Assembly (NCBI GenBank): GCA_045600065.1
Contig: JAZRXE010000017.1
Location: forward strand, 1-10,492
Direction: 5' to 3'
From: RGIG2707 sp045600065
GTDB lineage: Bacteria > Bacillota > Clostridia > Peptostreptococcales > Anaerovoracaceae
Length of the DNA: 10,492 nucleotides
The notes beneath the pieces are model-generated. The model had not been told where the DNA came from. It worked only from the letters and a program-made list of their open reading frames with translations, and did no database searches. How positions within the stretch are numbered: position 1 is the stretch's first letter; each line of letters opens with the position of its first letter. Position numbers and translations under genes: made by a program. Positions 1 to 6,760 of this stretch are shown one piece after another.

Positions 1-849
1 GCAGCCAACATAAAGACTATGCCAGCTGCATTTGAGCGCGAACTTCGAGAGGTATCTGAAAACATTGCAATCTACACAGAAAAACTTAATGCAATTCGTA
101 ATAGAATACGAGAAGAAAGCGATAAGGAATCAATAAACTCAGAAAAGAAATATACATTTTCAGCAGTATCTCGTTTTTTGGGACAGCTCGATGCAAACCT
201 CAAAACATATGTACGGCTTGGTAAAGACGAAGCACTCGAAACAAAGCTTGCAAGTATTGAAGATCGTATTTTAGAATTAAGAACTCTTGTTGACGAATCA
301 TCTATTCGGAAAAAACAAGAAGCGGCTATACGATATATTAATCAAAAGGCAAGCGAAATCGTTCAACACTTAGATGTCGAACATCCGGATGATCCTTTGG
401 AATTACTAATAAAAGACCTTACGATCAAAGTCAAGAACACAAGCGGTCGAGATGACTATCTTTGGGAAATAGGCAGTGCCTCCAATTGGCTTGGTTATCA
501 TCTGGCGTTATTGCTGGCGCTACAACAGTATTTTCAAACGAAAGGATCAGTATCTGTCCCAAGTTTCATAATTTTTGACCAACCGAGCCAAGTGTATTTT
601 CCGCAGCGAAATTCGAAATCTGTTGATGCGAAAGACAAGATTGATGATATAACCGATGAAGATAAAATAGCGGTAAAGAAAATATTCGAGGCAATGTCGG
701 AGTACTTACAAGCAACAAATTGTTCTGTTCAAATAATAGTTACTGAACATGCAGATGAAGACATTTGGGGAGATGTTTCATCACTACACCTCGTCGAGCG
801 TTGGAGAGGAAATAATCAAAAACTTATCCCTACGGAATGGTTAGATTAA
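1..849 (+). CDS. DUF3732-type SMC-like ATPase, C-terminal part (5' end outside window)
   Basis: The frame is open from the first base and ends at TAA 847-849, so about 282 C-terminal residues are visible; the ATG at 19 has no ribosome site and is probably internal. The first half is charged and heptad-like (about residues 8-115), as in a coiled-coil arm. It is followed by a Ser-rich segment GSASNWLGYH (from base 472) where SMC-like ATPases carry the ABC signature. A Walker B-like strand FIIFDQPSQVYFP (565-603) has Gln after the Asp, and an H-loop IIVTEHADE follows (His codon 748-750). The FDQPSQ motif is what I recognise as DUF3732. From family knowledge, DUF3732 proteins are SMC/Rad50-like ATPases that, as I recall, occur in multi-gene conflict (defence) loci; partner genes would lie upstream, outside the window. 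The gene is visibly more AT-rich than the rest of the window, suggesting transfer. Family call fairly confident; defence role is inference. Confidence 0.75.
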   Translation, partial: AANIKTMPAAFERELREVSENIAIYTEKLNAIRNRIREESDKESINSEKKYTFSAVSRFLGQLDANLKTYVRLGKDEALETKLASIEDRILELRTLVDESSIRKKQEAAIRYINQKASEIVQHLDVEHPDDPLELLIKDLTIKVKNTSGRDDYLWEIGSASNWLGYHLALLLALQQYFQTKGSVSVPSFIIFDQPSQVYFPQRNSKSVDAKDKIDDITDEDKIAVKKIFEAMSEYLQATNCSVQIIVTEHADEDIWGDVSSLHLVERWRGNNQKLIPTEWLD

Positions 850-864
850 AAAAGTAAAATACAA

Positions 865-906
865 ACAAAAGCACCATCCTGGAATTAACCAAGATGGTGC
901 TTTTGT
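865..906. terminator. bidirectional intrinsic terminator
   Basis: A perfect 14-bp inverted repeat (865-878 with 893-906) has GCACCATC as its GC-rich core and A/T ends that give a U-tract on either strand. The stem can extend inward past one mismatch (TGG with CCA). It lies 16 nt after the stop of the DUF3732-type gene and can also end minus-strand transcripts coming from the tRNA gene. Confidence 0.85.
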
Positions 907-977
907 AATTTGTATCAGAAGGACACTTTCACGGCGAAACCGCCGTTGAAAAAGTAGGTGTTCGTCCAATACACATT

Positions 978-1053
978 TGGTGGAGCATAGGGGGATCGAA
1001 CCCCTGGCCTCCAGATTGCGAACCTGGCGCTCTCCCAGCTGAGCTAATGCCCC
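978..1053 (-). tRNA. tRNA-Ala (anticodon CGC)
   Basis: Read on the minus strand, the 76 nt fold as a full cloverleaf. The acceptor stem is GGGGCAT/ATGCTCC, the D-arm is GCTC/GAGC, and the anticodon stem CCAGG/TCTGG closes a TTCGCAA loop (anticodon CGC, reads GCG). The T-arm is AGGGG-TTCGATC-CCCCT, and CCA is encoded at 978-980. The G3:U70 wobble pair, the main identity element of alanine tRNA, is present. The 3' end faces the AT-rich DUF3732-type gene. Confidence 0.95.
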
Positions 1054-1078
1054 ATATTATATTGTTTCAAACGAATTA

Positions 1079-1107
1079 ATATTAGCACTTCTGCTGATTA
1101 TTGTCTA
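1079..1107 (-). promoter_or_regulatory. probable tRNA-Ala promoter
   Basis: On the minus strand TAGACA (1102-1107) and TAATAT (1079-1084) are separated by exactly 17 nt. The predicted start, near 1072, is about 18 nt upstream of the mature tRNA 5' end at 1053. Sequence match only. Confidence 0.55.
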
Positions 1108-1173
1108 TGGTTTTTAAGGGTGATCGATTATCAAGCTTAAATTTCCACCGATTAGTATTGACGAGCAGTGCAT

Positions 1174-1596
1174 ATGAGTCCCGGAGCGTTAAAATCGGCT
1201 TCCGGGACTCATGATGGGTCTCTTTTCTGGCAGTCTCATAAGCCTTTGGCGTGCACGCAGCCAGCTGATATGAGTCCCAAAGCACTAAAAACGGCTTCCG
1301 GGACTCATGATGGGTCTCTTTTCTGGCAGTCGCACAAGCCTTTGGCGTGCAAGCAGCCAGCTGATATGAGTCCCAAAGCGCTAAAATCGGCTTCCGGGAC
1401 TCACGCATCGGTGATCGGACAGCCCGAAAACCACGCACTGAGATGCTTCTTCAACACAAATATGAGTCCCAAAGCACTAAAAACGGCCTCCGGGACTCAT
1501 GATGGGTCTCTTTTCTGGCAGTCTCACAAGCCTTTGGCGCGTAAGCAGCCAGCTGATATGAGTCCCAAAGCACTAAAATCGGCCTCCGGGACTCAT
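1174..1596. repeat. array of five 39-bp palindromic repeats, exact 96-bp period
   Basis: The copies are 1174-1212, 1270-1308, 1366-1404, 1462-1500 and 1558-1596. Each begins ATGAGTCCC and ends GGGACTCAT (copy 3 ends CAC), with an A-rich centre and a GGCYTCC segment. The 9-bp ends are inverted repeats, so each copy can form a hairpin. Copy 1 pairs 12 bp (ATGAGTCCCGGA/TCCGGGACTCAT), while copies 2-5 have AA in place of GG and pair less well. The four spacers are all exactly 57 bp. Spacers 1, 2 and 4 (1213, 1309, 1501) differ from one another at only 3-4 positions; spacer 3 (1405-1461) is unrelated. Both strands stay open across much of the array because 96 is a multiple of three, but neither frame has a ribosome site or a recognisable product. 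The array sits between the liv operon terminator and the tRNA promoter. The nearest known class is clustered REP/BIME-like palindromes; function unknown. Confidence 0.9.
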
Positions 1597-1670
1597 GACC
1601 TGCCTTACAATGCCAATTTCATTCAAGAACATTGGCACGCGCCGCATAAGCCGGATACAATTACAATACA

Positions 1671-1710
1671 AAAAGAGAGCGGTCTCAGAATCAAAAGACC
1701 GTTCTCTTTT
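1671..1710 (-). terminator. terminator of the liv operon
   Basis: A 15-bp stem (1671-1685 with 1696-1710, one imperfect pair) encloses a 10-nt loop. On the minus strand it is followed by CTTTTTGTATTG, a usable U-tract; the plus side is also T-rich. It lies about 120 nt beyond the livF stop. The bases between it and livF (1711-1828) show no gene. Between it and the repeat array, 1597-1670 holds only a weak 7-bp hairpin (TGCCAAT/ATTGGCA, 1611-1637). Confidence 0.8.
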
Positions 1711-1828
1711 GTTTTATCGCAATCATCAAATGCGTAATCAGCTTGTGTTTTCAGCCCCGAATATCCGAAGATCCCGAGCTGCCCTTGCTCGGCGGCAGAA
1801 CGCCGTGGTTTTCAACCCTGAAATCCCC

Positions 1829-2536
1829 TTAGCCCAGATAGGCCTTGCGTATGGCGTCGCTGCGCAAAAGCTCACTGCCGCTGCCCTCCATGACTATGCG
1901 GCCGGTCTCCAGTACATAGGCTCTGTCGGCTATGGACAGAGCTGCCCGGGCATTCTGCTCGACCAGCAGTATGGTGGAGCCCTGGGCATGAAGATCCTTG
2001 ATTATGTCAAAAATCTGTTCGACCAGAATGGGAGCCAGCCCCATGGAAGGCTCGTCCAGCATTATCAGCCGGGGGTGACACATCAGCGCACGGCCCATGG
2101 CAAGCATCTGCTGCTCACCGCCCGAAAGAGTGCCCGCGATCTGTCTGCGGCGCTCCTTGAGCCTGGGGAAGAGCTGATAGACCATCTCCAGATCGGCCTC
2201 GATGCCCGAAGCATCCATGGTATAGGCGCCGATCTCCAGGTTCTCCTGGACGCTCATCTGCAAAAAGATGCGGCGTCCCTCGGGTACCAGAGAAAGGCCC
2301 TTTTGCACTATCTTATGGGCAGGAAGCTTCATCAGCGAATCTCCCATAAACCTTATATCGCCGCCATGAGATTTGAGCAGGCCGGCCACCGCATTGAGGG
2401 TGGTGGATTTTCCGGCTCCGTTGGCCCCGATCAGGGTTACTATCTCGCCCTCCTCCACATGAAAGGATATATCCTTTATGGCATGTATGCTTCCGTAATA
2501 AATGTTGATATCTTCAACTTTAAGTATGGTTCCCAT
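1829..2536 (-). CDS. livF: branched-chain amino acid ABC transporter ATP-binding protein LivF
   Basis: This is one of the two cytoplasmic ATPases that power LivHM. The 235 residues are the normal family length. Walker A is GANGAGKST (37-45), the ABC signature is LSGGEQQ (137-143) and Walker B is LIMLDEP (157-163). The switch segment LLVEQNA has Gln where most ABC proteins have His, which is usual for LivF and separates it from LivG. VPEGRRIF (84-91), typical of LivF, is also present. The ATG directly abuts the livG stop (TAG then ATG, no intervening base), so translation is probably coupled. It is the last gene of livKHMGF. Related ABC systems take up urea or other amides, so substrate assignment rests on the family and on the Leu/Val/Ile leader upstream. 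Confidence 0.95.
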   Translation of the reverse strand: MGTILKVEDINIYYGSIHAIKDISFHVEEGEIVTLIGANGAGKSTTLNAVAGLLKSHGGDIRFMGDSLMKLPAHKIVQKGLSLVPEGRRIFLQMSVQENLEIGAYTMDASGIEADLEMVYQLFPRLKERRRQIAGTLSGGEQQMLAMGRALMCHPRLIMLDEPSMGLAPILVEQIFDIIKDLHAQGSTILLVEQNARAALSIADRAYVLETGRIVMEGSGSELLRSDAIRKAYLG

Positions 2537-3370
2537 CTAACTGTCCCTCTGCTTTCCGAGATAAGCCTCGATGACAGCGGGATTGCTGCGTATGTCCTCC
2601 GGGGTGCCCTTGGCTATGACCTTGCCGAAATTCAGCACGCAGATGCCGTCGCAGACGCCCATGACCAGCTTCATATCGTGCTCGATGAGAAGTATGGCGA
2701 TCTGGAACTCATCGCGTATCTTGCGTATGTTTTCCATGAGCTCAGTAGTCTCCGAGGGGTTCATGCCTGCCGCAGGCTCGTCCAAAAGCAGCAGGCTGGG
2801 GTTGGTAGCAAGAGCCCTGACTATCTCCAGACGACGCTGGGCACCGTATGGAAGACTGCCCGCCAGAAGGTCGGCGGTATCCTGCATGTCGAAAATGGAC
2901 AGCAGGTCCAAAGCCCGACCACGTGCGGCTTTCTCCTCAGCATAGTACCTTGGCAGATGCAGTATGCTGCTGAGATAGCCGTAACGAGTGGTCTGGTCCA
3001 TTGCTGCCATCACATTGTCGGCAACAGTCAGGTTCCCGAAAAGACGGATATTCTGGAATGTCCTGGCTATTCCCATGTGAGACAGCTGGGTGGTATTCTT
3101 GCCGTGTGTATCCTGACCCGCGAGCATTATGGTGCCGCTGGTAGGCTCGTAGACCTTGGTAAGAAGGTTGAAAACCGTGGTCTTGCCTGCGCCGTTAGGC
3201 CCTATAAGCCCCGCGATTTCGGTGGCTCCGACGGTCAGATTAAAATCGTCCACCGCCCTGAGTCCGCCGAATTCTATGCCCAGATGGATGCATTCGAGGG
3301 CGGGCATTCTGTCCAGATCCCTTTCCAGCAGCAGGGCATTGGAGTTTTTTTCATATAGCTTTTCCGTCAT
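2537..3370 (-). CDS. livG: branched-chain amino acid ABC transporter ATP-binding protein LivG
   Basis: This is the second ATPase of the transporter, 277 residues, about 20 longer than usual because of a charged N-terminal extension before the ABC fold starts near residue 23. Walker A is GPNGAGKTT (57-65), the Q-loop is ARTFQNIRLF (Gln106), the signature is the LivG-style LPYGAQRRLEI (173-183), Walker B is LLLLDEP (193-199), and the H-loop is LLIEHDM (His231). The ATG at 3370 follows an AAGGA ribosome site that overlaps the last codons of livM, 3 nt after the livM stop. That site supports the longer start over the internal Met22. The tight packing implies co-translation with livM and livF. Confidence 0.95.
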   Translation of the reverse strand: MTEKLYEKNSNALLLERDLDRMPALECIHLGIEFGGLRAVDDFNLTVGATEIAGLIGPNGAGKTTVFNLLTKVYEPTSGTIMLAGQDTHGKNTTQLSHMGIARTFQNIRLFGNLTVADNVMAAMDQTTRYGYLSSILHLPRYYAEEKAARGRALDLLSIFDMQDTADLLAGSLPYGAQRRLEIVRALATNPSLLLLDEPAAGMNPSETTELMENIRKIRDEFQIAILLIEHDMKLVMGVCDGICVLNFGKVIAKGTPEDIRSNPAVIEAYLGKQRDS

Positions 3371-3373
3371 GCC

Positions 3374-4420
3374 CTATCCTTCCGAGTCGAACTTTCTTCT
3401 GAAGTTGAATACCATCATCCTGAAAGCGGCACTGTTGCGAATGAGCATTACTATTATAAGCACCAGCGCGTATACCAGCATCCGGTAATCGTTGAAGCCC
3501 CTCAGGGCTTCGGGGAGCACCGTCAGAGCCGCGGCTGCAGTCATTGAGCCGAGCATGCTGCCCTGACCGCCCAGTACCACAAATACCAGCACCAGGATGG
3601 ATGTGTCAAAACCGAATTTGCTTGCGACCAGAGAAGAATAATTCTGGCCGAACAAGGCACCCGCTGCGCCTGCTATGGCTGCGGAGGTCACAAAGGCCGT
3701 CATCTTATAGAAAGCAACGTCTATGCCTACGCTTTCCGCGGCGATGCGGTTGTCCCTGATGGCCATGATGGCCCTTCCGGTTTTACTGTTTACAAGGTTG
3801 TAAATTATGAACAGAGTCACCAGGGTCATAGCTATACCTACGGCAAAGCTTGCCGTTTTGGGTATATTCCGTATTCCCATGGCTCCCTGTATTATGTATC
3901 TTCCGCCGGGCTCCAGACCCAGCTTGTCCTCCATCATGCAAAAATGAAGACCGTTTCCATCCTTGCCCAGATAGATGTTGTTGAAAATGCTCTTCAGTAT
4001 CTCGCCGAATGCCAGGGTGACTATGGCAAGATAATCTCCGTTGAGCCTGAGCACGGGTATGCCGATGATGAAGCCTGCCAGGGCTCCGCAGACGGCGCCT
4101 GCCAGTATGCCTGCCAGAAGCCTTGCGGCGGGAGAAACGACTATGCCGTCAAGACCCACTGCCACTGCTGTGCCGGTAAAGGCTCCCACGCCCATAAAGC
4201 CTGCGTGGCCAAGGCTCAGATCACCCATGATACCCACTGTCAGGTTCAGGGACAGAGCCATTATCATATAAACGCACACGGGTACCAGCATGCCTCTGAT
4301 AGAGGATTTGAGCATGCCGGCAGCATCCATGGCGGTGATTATCACATAAAAGGCTGCGACCAGCCCGTAGGAAAGCTTTCTGCTCAGCGCAGCGCGATCC
4401 TTGGTTTTTATTCTTCCCAT
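3374..4420 (-). CDS. livM: branched-chain amino acid ABC transporter permease LivM
   Basis: This is an inner-membrane permease of 348 residues with many hydrophobic segments. It carries the LivM hallmark SLNLTVGIMGDLSLGHAG (about 57-74) and the C-terminal FVVLGGQGSMLGS motif, a coupling-type loop that contacts the ATPases. A cytoplasmic loop with GRAIMAIRDNRIAAESVGI (about 214-232) is also typical. The N-terminus (first 17 residues, KTKDRAALSRK) is basic, fitting a cytosolic start. The gene begins 3 nt after the livH stop and its only ribosome-site candidate (AAAGGA) is distant, so translation probably depends on coupling with livH. LivM pairs with LivH to form the translocation path. Confidence 0.93.
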   Translation of the reverse strand: MGRIKTKDRAALSRKLSYGLVAAFYVIITAMDAAGMLKSSIRGMLVPVCVYMIMALSLNLTVGIMGDLSLGHAGFMGVGAFTGTAVAVGLDGIVVSPAARLLAGILAGAVCGALAGFIIGIPVLRLNGDYLAIVTLAFGEILKSIFNNIYLGKDGNGLHFCMMEDKLGLEPGGRYIIQGAMGIRNIPKTASFAVGIAMTLVTLFIIYNLVNSKTGRAIMAIRDNRIAAESVGIDVAFYKMTAFVTSAAIAGAAGALFGQNYSSLVASKFGFDTSILVLVFVVLGGQGSMLGSMTAAAALTVLPEALRGFNDYRMLVYALVLIIVMLIRNSAAFRMMVFNFRRKFDSEG

Positions 4421-4423
4421 GCG

Positions 4424-5299
4424 CTACACTTTTTCCTTTACTCTTTTGCCCAGAAGGCCTGCGGGCTTGACCAGCAGAACCACGATCAGCACGCCGAATA
4501 CTATGGCATCGGAAAGCTGAGTGGATATATAGGCCTTGGCAAAATTCTCGATGACTCCCAGGAGTATGCCGCCAAGGAAAGCTCCCGGTATGGATCCTAT
4601 CCCGCCGAATACTGCAGCGGTAAATGCCTTGATCCCGGGCATGGAGCCTGTGGTGGGAGTCAGAGTGGGATATGCCGAGCACAGCAGCACTCCCGCTACA
4701 GCAGCCAGACCGGAACCTATGGCAAAGGTGGTGGATATGGTAGCGTTAACATCTATTCCCATAAGCTGGGCAGCGCCCTTATCCTCCGAAACAGCGCGCA
4801 TTGCCTTACCCATTCTGGTATTGTTGATGAAGAAAGTAAGGCCTGTCATTATGGCAAGGCAAACGGCTATGGTAAGCAAGGTGATATAGGATATGCTTAT
4901 CTGCCCCAGGCTGACCCTGCCATTGCCTGCGACAGAGCTGAAGACCTTGGGATTACTGGTCCAGAGCAGCTGGGCGGAGTTCTGCAGCAGATAGCTGACA
5001 CCTATTGCGGTTATGAGTACCGCAAGGGAGGGCGCCTGTCTGAGAGGCCTATATGCCAGCTTCTCGATGAAAATCCCGAGAAACGTGCACACGGCCATCG
5101 CCAGCGCGATACCCAGCCACGGGCTGAGCCCGCAGCGCTGAACAGCAAAGAAGCAGATATACGAACCTATCATGATCACGTCTCCGTGAGCAAAATTCAG
5201 CATCCTGGCTATACCGTAGACCATGGTATAGCCAAGAGCTATTATCGCGTAAATGCTTCCCAAACTGATTCCGCTTATGAAAAAGTTCAGAAAGTCCAT
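4424..5299 (-). CDS. livH: branched-chain amino acid ABC transporter permease LivH
   Basis: This is an inner-membrane permease, 291 residues, of normal length. Near the N-terminus it has GSIYAIIALGYTMVYGI and ARMLNFAHGDVIMIGSY, the LivH signature. In the C-terminal half AVFGGIGSIPGAFLGGILLG marks the loop expected to touch the ATPases. The ATG at 5299 has a GGAG ribosome site about 9 nt upstream, within the 19-nt gap after livK. It partners LivM. Confidence 0.94.
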   Translation of the reverse strand: MDFLNFFISGISLGSIYAIIALGYTMVYGIARMLNFAHGDVIMIGSYICFFAVQRCGLSPWLGIALAMAVCTFLGIFIEKLAYRPLRQAPSLAVLITAIGVSYLLQNSAQLLWTSNPKVFSSVAGNGRVSLGQISISYITLLTIAVCLAIMTGLTFFINNTRMGKAMRAVSEDKGAAQLMGIDVNATISTTFAIGSGLAAVAGVLLCSAYPTLTPTTGSMPGIKAFTAAVFGGIGSIPGAFLGGILLGVIENFAKAYISTQLSDAIVFGVLIVVLLVKPAGLLGKRVKEKV

Positions 5300-5318
5300 T
5301 GGCTATCGTCTCCGGATA

Positions 5319-6473
5319 TTAAAGCCCGACGTAAGCTCCGTCCTGTATCACGACGGCATTGGGGCTCTTGGAAACCTCGCCTGCTGCGGACCAGGTCATG
5401 CCTGTTCCGGTCACTCCGTCAAAGCTCATTTCGGTAAAGTAAGCCTTGAGTGTATCGCAAAGCTGCTCTGCGCTCATATCTGCTGTGCAGCCGGTTTCGG
5501 TCAGTGCCTGATACAGAGCGACTACGCTGTCATAAGCGTCTGCTGCGAACTGGTCGGGGGTCTCTCCGTAAGCTTCCTTGTATCTGGTGACAAAGGAAAC
5601 GGTCTTTTCGTCCTGAGCGTCTGCTGCGAAGGGTGTGAGTACTACTACGCCCTCTGCCAGAGAGGTATCAAAGCCCTCCAGAGTCAGAATTCCGTCCATG
5701 CCGTCAACGCCGAACCACAGGGGGGCGTAGCCTGCTGCGTCTGCCTGGTTGAAGATCAGGGAAGCGGGAGTATAGTACATGGGCAGGAATACCAGATCTG
5801 CGCCTGCAGCGCTGCAATTTGCGATCTGAACGGTGAAATCGGTGCTGGTGGCATCGGTGAAGGTTTCTTCGTCTACGATCTCAAGACCCAGCTGAGCCGC
5901 GGTATTGACGAAGGTTTCTCTGATCCCGGTGGAGTAGGAGTCATCGTTTTTCCAGATGATGGCGATCCTGGAGCCGGGCATGTTCTCTGCGATATAGGTT
6001 GCTGCGCCCATGCCCAGGTTGGGATCGGTAAAGCACATCTGGAAGATGTTGTCCTTGCCCTCGGTGACATTGGGAGAAGATGCGGAGGGAGTCAGGAAGA
6101 ATATCCTGTCGTTATAGGCTTCTGCTGCGGTGGCTTCGGCGGGAGTAGATGTCACGGAGCCCAGCATCAGCTGCATACCCCAGTCCTTGAGGTTGTTGTA
6201 TGCGTTTACTGCCTTTTCTGCATCGTGAGTATCATCCTGTATGTTGAAATCCAGCTGAAGGCCACCCAGAGCATTGAGCTCGTCCACTGCGACCTGCGCG
6301 CCCTGCTTTACGGAGTTTCCGTAAATAGCAGCTCCGCCGGTGAGGGGGCCGGTGCAGCCCAGCTTGAACGCGGCAGCGGTATCAGCCGCGGGTTCTTCTT
6401 TCTTTTCTCCGCAAGCGCTCAGGCATGTGAGTATCATGGTCAATGCCATGAGAAGTGCTAATAATCTTTTCAT
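5319..6473 (-). CDS. livK: branched-chain amino acid ABC transporter substrate-binding lipoprotein LivK
   Basis: This is the extracytoplasmic binding protein of the transporter, 384 residues, with the type I periplasmic-binding fold (Peripla_BP_6). A basic-hydrophobic signal peptide ends in the lipobox LSAC (Cys21), then an acidic linker EKKEEPAAD, so the protein should be membrane-anchored. The mature part starts FKLGCTGPLTGGAAIYGNS, the standard opening of this family, and also contains VAVDELNALGG and the hinge-region ADLVFLPMYY. Its ATG has an AAGGAG ribosome site 6 nt upstream (6480-6485). It is first in the operon, as usual for the most abundant component, and follows the leader terminator by 30 nt, so readthrough there controls the whole transporter. 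Family members bind Leu/Ile/Val but also other amino acids, amides or aromatics; the leader peptide favours branched-chain substrates. Confidence 0.93.
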   Translation of the reverse strand: MKRLLALLMALTMILTCLSACGEKKEEPAADTAAAFKLGCTGPLTGGAAIYGNSVKQGAQVAVDELNALGGLQLDFNIQDDTHDAEKAVNAYNNLKDWGMQLMLGSVTSTPAEATAAEAYNDRIFFLTPSASSPNVTEGKDNIFQMCFTDPNLGMGAATYIAENMPGSRIAIIWKNDDSYSTGIRETFVNTAAQLGLEIVDEETFTDATSTDFTVQIANCSAAGADLVFLPMYYTPASLIFNQADAAGYAPLWFGVDGMDGILTLEGFDTSLAEGVVVLTPFAADAQDEKTVSFVTRYKEAYGETPDQFAADAYDSVVALYQALTETGCTADMSAEQLCDTLKAYFTEMSFDGVTGTGMTWSAAGEVSKSPNAVVIQDGAYVGL

Positions 6474-6502
6474 TTTCTTCTCCTTTTGGGATTTTGAGTG
6501 CT

Positions 6503-6535
6503 AAAAAAGCGGCCCTGCCAAAGAGCAGGACCGCT
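6503..6535 (-). terminator. leader terminator (attenuator) upstream of livK
   Basis: On the minus strand AGCGGTCCTGC (6535-6525), loop TCTTTG, GCAGGGCCGCT (6518-6508) and a run of U to 6503 form a textbook intrinsic terminator. The single imperfect pair is a G-U wobble only in minus-strand RNA, which supports that direction. It lies 33 nt after the leader-peptide stop and 30 nt before the livK start codon, so unless bypassed it would cut off the operon. Confidence 0.88.
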
Positions 6536-6569
6536 AAACTGACTGATTTCGGTTTCTCTACTCTTTGGC
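6517..6569 (-). promoter_or_regulatory. putative antiterminator pairing in the liv leader
   Basis: Minus-strand GCCAAAGAGTAG (6569-6558) can pair over 12 bp, one of them G-U, with CTGCTCTTTGGC (6528-6517). The second strand covers the upper 5' arm, the loop and the start of the 3' arm of the leader terminator, so the two structures exclude each other. The first strand begins at the G of the leader peptide's TAG stop, where a ribosome finishing the peptide would mask it. I see no convincing third pairing with the leader coding region. Confidence 0.65.
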
Positions 6570-6691
6570 TATATCGGCTTTCCGACGACGACCAGACCCA
6601 GGACTACCAGCAGCACAAGTACGGACAGCACGACGGTGCTGCCCAGAATAATAATGATGCTGTTCAGTTTGGAAAGGCTCAATGCTGTCAT
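6569..6691 (-). CDS. branched-chain amino acid leader peptide of the liv operon
   Basis: This is a 40-residue frame with a GGAG ribosome site 7 nt before its ATG and a TAG stop just upstream of the antiterminator segment. It starts MTALSLSKLNS, then IIIIL, then a stretch of VV, L, V, LL and VVV ending GKPI. Leu (10), Val (9) and Ile (5) make up 24 of 40 residues, and the last tandem Val triplet (34-36) lies four codons before the stop. This is the composition of attenuator leader peptides such as E. coli ilvL, which also begins MTAL. The proposed job is regulatory: ribosomes stall on the Val/Leu/Ile codons when charged tRNA is scarce, letting the antiterminator form. An upstream in-frame ATG at 6835 would give 88 residues, but it lies before the promoter. 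Alternative: a small membrane peptide, since the sequence is also helix-like and hydrophobic. Confidence 0.8.
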   Translation of the reverse strand: MTALSLSKLNSIIIILGSTVVLSVLVLLVVLGLVVVGKPI

Positions 6692-6729
6692 CAGAAGTCT
6701 CCAAAAAGTAAAGAAATAAAACTTGGTTA

Positions 6730-6760
6730 AAATCATAAGCTTTGATTTATGATTTGTCAA
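6730..6760 (-). promoter_or_regulatory. liv operon promoter with overlapping operator-like dyad
   Basis: On the minus strand TTGACA (6755-6760, perfect consensus) and TATGAT (6732-6737) are separated by exactly 17 nt. The predicted start, near 6725, gives about a 35-nt 5' region before the leader peptide. A perfect 9-bp dyad, AAATCATAA-N8-TTATGATTT (6730-6738 with 6747-6755), covers the -10, most of the spacer and the last base of the -35 box, a position where a bound repressor would block RNA polymerase. The regulator is not identified. Confidence 0.75.

Noticed and set aside
1174..1596. CRISPR array
   Set aside because: The repeats and spacers are regular, but three of four spacers are nearly identical, the 57-bp spacers are long, the repeats are strong end-to-end palindromes, and no cas gene is visible.
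1168..1737. Repetitive protein-coding gene on the plus strand (and a 118-codon frame on the minus strand) across the repeat array
   Set aside because: Neither frame has a ribosome site, both arise because the 96-bp period is a multiple of three, and the plus frame runs through the liv terminator.
1595..6461. Long plus-strand frames opposite the liv genes (up to 587 codons)
   Set aside because: They lie antisense to clear LivF/LivG/LivM/LivH/LivK genes, show no family motifs and have no ribosome sites; they are codon-bias shadows.
6474..6725. T-box riboswitch controlling livK
   Set aside because: I do not see the conserved T-box sequence (GGGTGGNACCGCG type) before the leader terminator; the alternative pairing starts at a leader-peptide stop instead.
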